The translations under genes and the position numbers were made by a program. The notes below the pieces were generated by a model. The model had not been told where the DNA came from and did not search any database. It saw nothing but the letters and a program-made list of their open reading frames with translations. 64,000 nucleotides of DNA from the NCBI RefSeq assembly GCF_024679095.1, contig NW_026111839.1:62001-126000 (forward strand), written 5' to 3'. The DNA is from Eriocheir sinensis (Eukaryota; Arthropoda; Malacostraca; Decapoda; Varunidae). Below are positions 47,912 through 64,000 of this stretch, in pieces (positions within the stretch are counted from its first letter, which is position 1; each line of letters opens with the position of its first letter).

Positions 47912-50900
47912 GTAAAATCGTATCAAAATAAGTACACAGAATATCAATAAAATAATTTTAATTTGTATGAAATTAAAGATGCAAAATACCTATAAAATAA
48001 AGCATATTTTTTTAAAAAATACATATACAAAAATACACATAGAATAATTAAATTTGTATTAAAATTAATATACAAAATGCACATACAATAAGGTAAATTT
48101 CTATTGAAAAAATACGCAAAATACACATAAAACAGTGTAAATTTGTTTCAAAATATTTATACGAATACACATAAAATAACGTTGATTTCTATAGGAATAT
48201 ATATACAAAATACACATGAAATGATGTAAATACGTATAAAAATATATATACAAAATACTTATTAAATAATGTAAATTCGCCTCAAAATAAATATACAAAA
48301 TATCAATAAAAGAATGCGTATTTGTATGAAAATAGATACAAAATACATATAAAATAACCTAAATTTGTATGAAACTATATACAAAAATACACAAAAAATA
48401 TTTTAAATTTGTATGAAAAAAAATATTCAAAATACACATAAAATTAGGTAAATTTGTAATGAAATACATATACAAAATACACATAAAATAATGTAAATTT
48501 GAATGAAAATACAAACAAATACGCTTAAAATAACGTAAATTTGTATAAAAAAAATATATAAAAAACACAAATAGAATTATGTAAAATCGTATCATAATAA
48601 ATACACAGAATATTAATAAAATAATGTAAATTTGTATGAAAATAAAGAGGCAAAATACCCATAAAATAACGCATTTTTTTATTTATTTATAAAAATATAT
48701 ATACCAAAATACACATAAAAAAATCAAATTAGTATTAAAATAAATATATAAAAAACACATACAATAAGGTAAATTTGTATTGAAATAGATATGCAAAATA
48801 CATATAAAACAATGTAAATTTGTTTCAAAATATATATACGAATACACATAAAATAACGTAGATTTCTATAAAAATTTATATACAAAATACACATAAAATG
48901 AAGTAAATACGTATAAAAAAATGTATACAAAATACACATAAAATAATGTAAAATCGTATCAAAATAAATAAAAAAAATACCAATAAAAGAATGTGTATTT
49001 GTATAAATATAAATATACAAAATACCCATAAAGTAACGTAAATTTATATAAAACTATATACAAAAACACACAGAAGTAATTAAATTTGTATGAAAATAGA
49101 TATACAAAATAAGGTAAATTCGTGTCAAATTCAATAAACAAAATTCAGATAAAAGAACGTATATTTGTAGAAAAATAAATATACAAAATACACATAAAAT
49201 AACGAAAATTTGTATGAAAATATACAAAAATAAACAAAAATAATTTCAATTTGTATGAAAATAGATGTTCAAAATACACTGATAATTAGTTAAATTTGTC
49301 TTTAAATACATGTACAAAATACACATAAAATAATGTAAATTTGTATGAAATGAAAACAAATACACATAAAATAACGTACATTTGTATAAAATATATATAA
49401 AAAATACACATAGAATAATGTAAAATCGTATCAAAATAAATACACAGAATATCAATAAAATAACGTAAATTTGTATGAAAATAAAGGTGCAAAATACCCA
49501 TAAAATTAAGCATATTTTTATAAAAATATATATTCAAAAATACACATTCAATAATTAAATTTGTATTAAAAGTAATATACAAAATGCACATACAATAAGG
49601 TAAATTTTTTTTTAAATATGCAAAATACACATAAAACAATATATATACGAATACACATAAAATAACGTAGATTTCTATAGAAACATATATACAAAATGCA
49701 CTTGAGATGCTGTAAATACGTTTAAAAATATATATACAAAATAGACATTAAATAATGTAAATTTCGTGTCTAAATAAATAAATAAAATATCAATAAAAGA
49801 ATGTGTATTTGTATGAAAATACATATACAAAATACACATAAAATAACGTAAATTTGTATAAAACTATGTAAGTTTGTATTAAAATATATAAACAAATACA
49901 CATAAAATAACGTAAATTTGGATAAAATATATATACAAAATATACATTCAATAATGTAAATATGTATAAAAATATATATACAAAATACACATAGAATAAT
50001 GTTAAATCGTATCAAAATAAATAAACAGAATATCAATTAAATAATGTAAATTTGTATGAATATATAGATACAAAATACCCATATAATAACGGATATTTGC
50101 ATAAAAATATATATACAAAAAATAACATAGAATAATCAAATTTGTATTAAAATTAATATACAAAATGCACATACAATAAGGTAAATTTGAATTGAAAAAA
50201 TATGCAAAATACATATAAAACAATGTAAATTTGTTTCAAAATATATATACGAATACTCATAAAATAACGTAGATTTCTATAGAAATATATATACAAAATA
50301 CACATGAAATGATGTAAATACGTATACAAATATATATACAAAATACACATTAAATAATGTAAATTCGTGTCAAAATAAATAAACAAAATATCATGAAAGG
50401 AATGTGTATTTGTATGAAAATAGATATACAAAATACAAATAAAATAACCTAAATTTGTATAAAACTATATACAAAAATACACAAAAATAATTTAAACTTG
50501 TATGAAAATAAATATACAAAAAACACATGAAATTAGGTAATTTTGTTTTGAAATACATATACATAAAATAATGTAAATTTGAATTAAAATATAGATACAT
50601 ATACACTTTAATTTACGTATATTTGTAACAAATATATATAAAAATATATTTTTTTAATTAAATAATGTAAATATGTATAAAAAAAATAGATACAAAACAC
50701 AAATAGAATAATGTAAAATCTTATCAAAATAAATTCACAAAATATTAATAAAATAATGTAAATTTGTATGAAAATTAAGATGCAAAATACCCATAAAATA
50801 ACGCATTTTTTTAAAAAATATATATACGAAAACACATAAAATATCTGATTTTGTTTTAAAATAAGTATACAAAATGCACATACAATAAGGTAAATTTGTA

Positions 50901-51535
50901 TTGAAATAGGTACGCAATATACATATAAAACAATGTAAATTTGTTTCAAAATATATAAAGGAATATACCTAAAATAACGTAGATTTCTATAAAAATGTAT
51001 ATACAAAATACACATATAATTAAGTAAATACGTATAAAAAAATGTATACAAAATACACATAAAATAATATAAACTCGTATCAAAATAAATAAACAAAATA
51101 CTAATAAAAGAATGTGTGTTTGTATAAATATAAATATACAAAATACACATAAAATAACGTAAATTTATATAAAACTATATACAAAAATACATAGAAGTAA
51201 TTAAATTTGTATTAAAATAGATATACAAAATACACATAAAATAAGCTAAATTTGAATTGAAATATATAAACAAAATACATAAAATGATGTAAATTTTTAT
51301 CAAAATACTTATAAAAATACACATATAATAACGTAAATTTGTATAAAAATATATCATCAAAATACACATTAAATAATGTAAATACGTATAAAAAAAATGT
51401 ACAAAATACACAAACAATCATGTAATTCGTATCAAAATAAATAGACAAAATGCCAATAAAATAATGTAAATTTCTATGACAAAACATATACAGAATACAC
51501 ATAAATAACGCAAATGTCAATAAAAATGTATATAA
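47902..51535 (-). repeat. Satellite block 34, reverse, long
   Basis: Reverse monomers. 47.90-48.84 kb follows block 24. 49.25-49.6 kb resembles 36.45-36.84 kb. 50.15-51.54 kb follows 31.5-32.9 kb (offset about 18.65 kb). A local oddity near 50640-50665 has AAAATATATTTTTTTAATTA in place of the usual monomer middle. Confidence 0.89.
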
Positions 51536-56188
<4,653 letters not shown>

Positions 56189-58235
56189 ATATGTATAGAA
56201 AATACACATGAAATAATCTAAATTCGTATCGAAATAAATGAACAAAATACCGATAAAATAATGTAATTTTGAATGAAAATATATATAGAAAATACACATA
56301 AAATAACGTAAATACAAATAAATATATACACATAAAATGATTTGAATTTGAATGAAAATAGATATAAAAATAAACATAAAATAAGGCAAATTTGTAATGA
56401 AATATATATACAAAATACACATAAAATAATGTAGATTTGTTTCAAAATATATACACGAATACACATAAAATAACGTATATTTCTATAGAAATATATATAC
56501 AAAATACACATGAAATGATGTAAATACGTATTAAAAATATTTATACAAAATACACATTAAATAATGTAAATTCTTGTCAAAATAAATAATTAAAATATCA
56601 ATAAAAGAATGTGTATTTGTATGAAAATACAAAATACACATAAAATAACGTAAATTTGTATAAAACTATATAAAAATAAACAAAAATAAATTAAATTTGT
56701 ATGAAAATAAATATACAAAATACTCATAAAATTAAGTAAATTTGTATAGTAATACATATACAAAATACACATAAAATAATGTAAATTTGAATGAAAATAT
56801 ATAAACAAATACACTTAAATTAACGTAAATTTGTATAAAATATATATACAAAATACTCATTTAATAATGTAAATATGTATAAAAAATATATATACAAAAC
56901 ACAAATAGAATAATGTAAAATCGTATCAAAATAAATACACAGAATGTAAATAAAATAATGTAAATTTGTATGAAAATAATAATAATAATAATGCAAAATA
57001 CCCATAAAATAACGCATTTTTTTTATAAATATACAAAATACACATGAAAGGATGTAAATACGTATAAAAATATATATACAAAATACACATTAAATAATGT
57101 TAATTCGCGTCAAAATAAATAAACAAAATATCAATAAAAGAATGTGTATTTGTATGAAAATAAATATACAAAATACACATAAGATAACATAAATTTGTAT
57201 AAAACTATATACAAAAATACACAAAAATAATTTAAATTTGTATGAAAATAAAAATACAAAATACACATAAAATTAGGTAAATTTGTATTGAAATATATAT
57301 ACAAAATACACATAAAATACTGTAAATTTTAATGAAAATACATAAACAAATACACGTAAAATAACGTAAATTTGTATAAAAAAATATATACAAAACACAA
57401 ATACAATAATGTAAAATCGTATCAAAATAAATACACAGAATATTAATAAAATAATATAAATCTGTATGAAAATAAAGAAGCAAAATACCCATAAAATAAC
57501 GCATTTTTTTTATAAAAATATATATACAAAAATACACATAAATTTTTTTATTTGTATTAAAATAAATATACAAAATACACATACAATAAGGTAAATCTGT
57601 ATTGAAATTGATATGCAAAATACATTATAAAACAATATAAATTTGTTTCAAAATATATATACGAATACACATAAAATAACGTAGATTTGTATAAAAATAT
57701 ATATACAAAATACACATAAAATGAAGTAAATACGTATAAAAAAATGTATACAAAATACACATAAAATAATGTAAATTCGTATCAAAATAAATAAACAAAA
57801 TACCAATAAAAGAATGTGTATTTGTATAAATATAAATATACAAAATACATATAAAATAACGTAAATTTGTATAAAACTATATACAAAAATACACAGAATT
57901 AATTAAATTCGTATGAAAATAGATATACAAAAAACAGATAAAATAAGCTAAATTTGAATTGAAATGTATATACAAAATACATAAAATAATGTAAATTTGT
58001 ATCAAAATATTTATAAAAATACATATAATAAAGTAAATTTGTTTAAAAATATATAAACAAAAGACACATTAAGTAATGTAAATAAGTATAAAAAATATGT
58101 ACAAAATACACATATAATCATGTAATTCGTATCAAACTAAATAAACAAAATACCAATAAAATAATGTAAATTTCTATGAGAAAACATATACAAAATACAC
58201 ATAAATAACGCAAATATCAATAAAAATATATATAA
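56189..58235 (-). repeat. Satellite block 36, reverse
   Basis: Reverse monomers between junction B (56179-56198) and junction C (58220-58251). The first 800 bp follow the pattern of 28.93-29.7 kb. It carries (AAT)6 at 56975-56992 where the related copies have a plain AATAAAGATGC. Confidence 0.88.
56975..56992. repeat. (AAT)6 microsatellite
   Basis: Six AAT units in a reverse landmark monomer, between TATGAA and GCAAAATACCC. Related monomers have AATAAAGAT here, so the run grew inside a monomer. Confidence 0.95.
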
Positions 58236-58251
58236 TATAATATATTTTTAT
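58220..58251. repeat. Junction type C, copy 7
   Basis: The same core as copies 3 and 4, with the same right flank ACATATTTAAAATATTTAAT. It joins block 36 to block 37. Confidence 0.88.
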
Positions 58252-61200
58252 ACATATTTAAAATATTTAATGTATATTTTGTATATATATTTTATCCAAA
58301 TTTACGCTATTTTATATGTATTTGTTTATATATTTTCATACAAATTTACATTATTTTATTTGAGTTTTGTATATGTATTTCAATACAAATTTGCCTAACT
58401 TTATGTGTATTTTCCATATCTATTTTCAAACAAATTTAAATTATTTTTGTATATTTTTGTATATATTTTTATACTATTTTTAGTTATTTTATTTGTTTTT
58501 TGTATATATATTTTCCTACAAATATACATTCTTTTGTTGGAATTTTGTGTATTTAATTTTTTACGAATTTACATTATTTTATGTGTATTTTGTATATATA
58601 TTTTTCTACGTATTTAAAATATTTTATGTGTATTTTATATATACATTTTCATAAAAATTTACGTTATTTTATTGTGTGTATTCGTATATATTTTGAAACA
58701 AATTTTATACAAATTCATGTTATTTTATGTGTATTTGCATATATATTTTCATACAAATTTATATTATTTTATGTGTATTCTTACATATATTTTATTACAA
58801 ATTTACCTTATTTTATGTTTATTTTGTATATTTATTTCATTCAATTTTAAATTATTTAATGTGTATTTTTGTATTTGTATTTAGGTTATCTTAGGTTATC
58901 TTTAGGTTACCATATTTTATATTTATTTTGTATATTTATTTAATTCAATTTTAAATTATTTTATGTGTATATTTGTATTTGTATTTAGGTTATTTTATGT
59001 GTATTTTGTATATATATTTTCATCCAAAATTACATTATTTTATTGGTATTTCTTAATTTAATTCGATAGGAATTTAGATTATTTCATAGGTATTTTGTAT
59101 ACATATTTTTATACTCATTTACATTATCTAATGTGTGTTTTGTATATATATTTTTATGCAAATTTATTTAATGGTCATTTTTGTACATATATTTTTATAG
59201 AAATTTGCGTTATTTTATGTATATAGTTTTATATAAATTTACGATATTTTATGTGCATTTTGCATATTTATATTTATACAAATACACATTCTTTTATTGG
59301 TATATTGTTTATTAACATTTATACGAATTTACATTATTTTATGTGTATTCTGTATACATTTTTTTATACGTATTTACTTAATTTTATGTGTATTTTGTAT
59401 ATGTATTTTTATAGAAATCTACGTTATTTTATGTGTATTCGTATATATATTTTGAAACAAATTTACATTATTTTATATGTATTTTGCATATCTATTTCAA
59501 TACAAATTTACCTTATTGTATGTGCATTTTGTATTTTTATTTTAATACAAGTTCAAATATTTTATGTGTATTTTAGTATCAATAATTTTATAAAAAATGC
59601 GTTATTTTATAGGTATTTTGCATCTTAATTTTCATTTTATATGTACTTTGTATATATATTTTTATACGCTTTTACATTATTTAATATTTATTTTGAATAT
59701 ACATTTTTATACAAATTCATGGTATTTTATGTGAATTTGAATATATATTTTCATATGAATTTACATTATTTTATGTGTATTTTGTACATATATTTTATTA
59801 CAAATCTACCTTATTTTATGTTTATTTTGTATGTGTATTTAGTATATTTATATTTATCCAAATACACATTCTTTTATTGGTATTTTGTTAATTTATTTTA
59901 ATTCGAATTTACATTATTTTATGTGTATTTTGTATACATTTTTTTATACGAATTTACTTAATTTTATGTGTATTTTGTATATATATTTTTATAGAAATCT
60001 ACGTTTTTTTATTTGTATTCGTATATATATTTTGAAACAAATTCACATTGTTTTATATGTATTTTTGCATATCTCTTTCAATACAAATTTACCTTATTGT
60101 ATGTGCATTTTGTATATTTATTTCAATACAAATTTAAATATTTTATGTGTATTTGTGTATATATATTTTTATAAGAAATGCGCTATTTTATGGGAATTTT
60201 GCATCTTTATTTTCATACAAATTTACATTATTTTATTAATATTCGGTGTATTTATTTTGATACGATTTTACATTATTCTATTTGTTTTTTGTATATACTT
60301 TTTTATACATATTTACATTATTTAATGTGTATCTTGCATGTATATTTTATACAAATTTATTATCTATTATCTATTTTCATACAAATACTCATTCTTTTCA
60401 TGATATTTTGTTTATTTATTTTGACACGAATTTACATTATTTGATATGTATTCTGTATATATATTTTTAAATGTATTTACATAATTTCATATGTATTTTG
60501 TATATATATTTCTATAGAAATCTACTTTATTTTATGTGTATTCGTATATATATTTTGAAACAAATTTACATTGTTTTATATGTATTTTTGAATATCTCTT
60601 TCAATACAAATTTACCTCACTGTAAATGCATTTTGTATATTTATTTCAATACAAATTTAAATATTTTATGTGTATTTTGGTATATATATTTTATAAAAAA
60701 TGCGATAATATTGGGGACTTTTGCATCTTTATTTTCATACAAATTTACATTATTTTATTGATATTCTGTGTATTTATTTAGATACGATTTTATATTATTC
60801 TATTTGTTTTATGTATATATTTTTTTATACAAATTTACATTATTTAATGTGCATCTTGCATATATATTTTATACAAATTTACGTTATTTTAAGTGTATTT
60901 GTTTATATATTTTCATTCAAATTTACATTATTTGATGTATATTTTGTATATGTATTTCAATACAAATTTACCTAGTTTTATGTGTATTTTGTATATTTCT
61001 TTTCAAACAAATTTAAATTATTTTTGTGTATTTTTGCATATAGTTTTATACAAATTTAGGTTATTTTATGTACGCATTTACATTATTTAGTGTGTGTTTT
61101 GCATATATATTTTTATGCAAATTTACTTTATTTTAAGTGCATTTTTGTACATATATTTTTATAGAAATTTGCGTTATTTGTATATGTTTTCTCATACAAA

Positions 61201-62312
61201 TTTACATTATTTTATTGCTATTTTTTTTATACGAATTACATGATTATATGTGTATTTTGTACATATTTTTTATATGTATTTACATTACTTAATGTGTATT
61301 TTGTTTATATATTTTCAAACAAATCTACGTTATTATATGTATTTTTATAAATATTTTGATACAGATTTACATTATTTTATGTATTTTGTATGTACATTTC
61401 AATTCAAATTTAGCTTATTTTAGCTGTATTTTGTATATATATTTTCATACAAATTTAATAACTTCTGTGTATTTCTGTATATAGTTTTATACAAATTTAC
61501 GATATTTTATGTGTATTTTGTATATTTATATTTAAACAAATACACTTTCTTTTACTGGTATTTTGTTTATTTATTTTGATACAATTTTTATGTGTATTTT
61601 GTATTCATTTTTTTTATACGTATTTACTTCATTTTATGTGTATTTTGTATATATTTTTATAGAAATCAACGTTATTTTATGTGTATTCGTATATATATTT
61701 TGAAACAAATTTACATTGTTTTATATGTATTTTGCATATCTATTTCAATAAAAATTTACCTTACAGTATGTACATTTTTTATATTTATTTCAATACAAAT
61801 TTTAATATTTTATGTGTATTTTGGTATATATATTTTTATAAAAAATGCGTTATTTTATGGCTATTTGCATCTTTATTTTCATACAAATTTACATTATTTT
61901 ATAAATATTCTGTGTATTTATTTTGATACGATTTTACATTATTCTATTTGTGTTTTGTATATATTTTTTTATACATATTTACATTATTTAATTAGTATTT
62001 TGTATATATATTTGATACAAATTTACGTTATTTTAGGTGTATATGTTTATATATTTTCATTCAAACTTCCATTATTTTATGTGTTATTTGTATATGTATT
62101 TCAATACAAATGTACCTAATTTTATGTGTATTTTGTATATTTATTTTCATACAAATTTAAATTATTTTTGTGTATTTTTGTACATAGTTTTATACAAACT
62201 TAGGTTATTTTATGAGTATTTTGTATATCTATTTTCATACAAATACACATTCTTTTATTGATATTTTGTTTATTTATTTTGACGAGAATTTAAATTATTT
62301 AATGTGTATTTT
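58236..62312 (+). repeat. Satellite block 37, forward, long
   Basis: Forward monomers built from three shared stretches: 58.25-58.88 kb follows 32.9-33.54 kb and 51.74-52.3 kb; 59.8-61.6 kb follows 7.8-9.5 kb; 61.6-62.31 kb follows 38.64-39.37 kb. A local tandem duplication lies at 58.80-59.0 kb. Near 59637 a monomer fusion occurs (CTTAATTTTCATTTTATATG). Confidence 0.89.
58804..58995 (+). repeat. Local tandem duplication with a 10-bp triplet
   Basis: A forward stretch (TTATTTTATGTTTATTTTG to TTTGTATTTAGGTTAT) of about 85-95 bp is present twice in a row. Between the copies TTAGGTTATC occurs twice and TTTAGGTTAC once (58881-58910). Related places (33.5, 52.3 kb) have one copy only. Confidence 0.85.
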
Positions 62313-62394
62313 ACGAAAATTTGTATGAAAATATATAAAAAAATAAACAAAAATAATTTCAATTTGTATGAAAATAAATATATAAAAATACACA
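62313..62394 (-). repeat. Satellite block 38, short reverse island
   Basis: About two reverse monomers between long forward blocks. The right edge is junction type E (62385-62403), which is the mirror of the junction at 3131-3150. Confidence 0.8.
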
Positions 62395-62403
62395 TGTATT
62401 TTG
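62385..62403. repeat. Junction type E, copy 2, mirror form
   Basis: AAAATACACATGTATTTTG, the reverse complement of the copy at 3.14 kb. The flanks on both sides are mirrored as well. Confidence 0.82.
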
Positions 62404-64000
62404 TATATCTATTTTCACACAAATTTAATTACTTCTGTGTATTTTTGCATATAGTTTTATATAAATTTACGTTATTTTATTTGTATTTTGTATATTTATT
62501 ACACAATACACATTCTTTTATTAGTATTTTGTTTATTTATTTTGATACGAGTTTACATTATTTTATGTGTATTTTGTATACCTGTTTTTATACGTATTTA
62601 CTTCATTTGATGTTTATTTTCTATATTTATTTTCATAGAAATCTACGTTATTTTATGTGTATTCGTATATATATTTTGAAAAAAATTTACATGGTTTTAT
62701 ATGTATTTTGCATATCTATTTCAATACAAATTTACCTTATTTTATGTGCATTTTGTATATTTATTTTAATACAAATTCAAATATTTTATGTGTGTCTTGG
62801 TATAAATATTTTTATAAAAAATGCATTATTTTATGGGTATTTTGCATCTTAATTTTCATACAAATTTACATTTTTTTATCAATATTCTGTGTATTTATTT
62901 TGATACGATTTTATATTATTCTATTTGTGTTTTGTATATATTTATTTATACATATTTTCATTATTTAATGTGTATTTTTTATATATATTTTATACAAATT
63001 TACGTTATTTTAAGTGTATTTGTTTATATATTTTCATTCAAATTTACATTATTTTATGTGTATTTTGTAAATGTATTTCAATACATATTTACCTAATTTT
63101 ATGTGTATTTTGTATATTTATTTTCATACAAATTAAAATTATTTAATGTGTATCTTGCATATATATTTTATACAAATTTACGTTATTTTAAGTGTATTTG
63201 TTTATATATATTCATTCAAATTTACATTATTCTATGTGTATTTTGTATAAGTATGCATATATATTTTATACAAATTTACGTTATTTTAAGTGTATTTGTT
63301 TATATATTTTCATTCAAATTTACATTATTTTATGTGTATTTTGTAAATGTATTTCAATACAAATTTACCTAATTTTATGTGTATTTTGTATATTTATTTT
63401 CATACAAATTAAAATTATTTTTGTCTATTTTTGTATATAGTTTTATACAAATTTAGGTGATTTTATGTGTATATTGTATATCTATTTTCATACAAATACA
63501 CATTCTTTTATTGATATTTTGTTTATTTATTTTGACGCGAATTTACATTATTTAATGTGTATTTTATATAAATTTTTATACGTGTTTACATCATTTGATG
63601 TGTATTTTGTATATATATATTTCTTTAGAAATGTACGTTGATTTATGAGTATTCGTATATAGATTTTGAAATAAATTTACACTGTTTTATGTGTATTTTG
63701 CATATTTTTTCAATACAAATTTACCTTATGTATATGCATTTTGTATATTAATTTTAATACAAATTTAATTATGCAATGAGTATTTTTGTATATGTATTTT
63801 TATAAAAATATGCTTTATTTTACGGGTATTTTGCATTTTTATTTTCATACAAATTTACATTATTTTATTTATATTCTGTTTATTTTTTTTTAAACAATTT
63901 TACATTATTCTGTGTATTTTGTATATCTATTTTTATACGTATTTACTTAATTTTATGTGTATTATATATATTTTTATAGAAATCTACGTTATTTTATGTG
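62395..64000 (+). repeat. Satellite block 39, forward, continuing out of the window
   Basis: Forward monomers following 13.33-14.45 kb directly, and the mirror of about 2.1-3.14 kb. Landmarks near 62821 and 63812 are about 991 apart instead of 711. The extra 280 bp are a local amplification at about 62.99-63.27 kb. The array does not end at the window edge. Confidence 0.89.
62960..63400 (+). repeat. Local amplification of a few monomers
   Basis: The run TATACAAATTTACGTTATTT followed by AAGTGTATTTGTTTATATAT and a CATTCAAATTTACATTATT end occurs three times (starting near 62991, 63169 and 63267), where the related copy at 13.73 kb has it once. The steps of about 178 and 98 bp are near four and two monomers. 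Confidence 0.87.

Noticed and set aside
58881..58910. Telomeric repeat (TTAGG-like words)
   Set aside because: The words belong to the local variant TTTAGGTTAT and occur three times in a 10-bp frame, not as a pure 5-bp tandem run.

Overview
No gene, RNA gene, transposon coding region or recognisable single-copy sequence is visible in these 64 kb. The window is a block of extremely AT-rich satellite DNA. Its basic unit is about 45 bp (clean example at 37299-37343, anchors TATGTGTATTTTGTATAT and ATACAAATTTAC), and a consensus I built by eye has about 11% G+C. A block of this size and layered organisation suggests heterochromatin of a eukaryotic nuclear genome (pericentromeric, subtelomeric, sex-chromosomal or B-chromosomal). 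The sequence does not show which species or which location.

Three levels of organisation can be seen. (1) Monomers of about 45 bp lie head to tail. (2) Diverged monomer types follow a fixed order of about 16, giving a higher-order repeat of about 711 bp, with shorter versions of about 359 and 510-520 bp. (3) The array is cut into about 39 blocks of alternating orientation, about 34 kb reading + and 30 kb reading -. Several junctions between blocks are themselves recurrent sequences. Blocks and junctions together are duplicated as segments of 1-4 kb, both directly and inverted.

Region by region: 1-7.8 kb is mostly - oriented, with small + islands. 7.8-17.4 kb is mostly +, with two - blocks. 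17.8-25.4 kb holds two tandem copies of a 3.6 kb macro-unit, each one + arm and one - arm. 25.4-36.9 kb and 38.5-58.2 kb are a mosaic of pieces shared with each other. 36.9-38.5 kb holds homogeneous monomers and two TA tracts. 58.2-64 kb is + and resembles pieces of 7.8-15 kb and 38.6-39.4 kb. Six (TA)n tracts, about 125 to 310 bp each, sit at 26.3, 37.5, 38.2, 41.2, 44.1 and 51.6 kb, at places where the monomer already has a short TATATA run.

The many apparent open reading frames are by-products. 45 bp is 15 codons and the forward consensus has no stop in any of its three frames, while each reverse frame has one per monomer. The strand of the apparent ORFs therefore simply reports monomer orientation. 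Nothing supports translation.

All alignments were made by eye. Block edges are good to roughly 10-20 bp, and percent identities were not computed.
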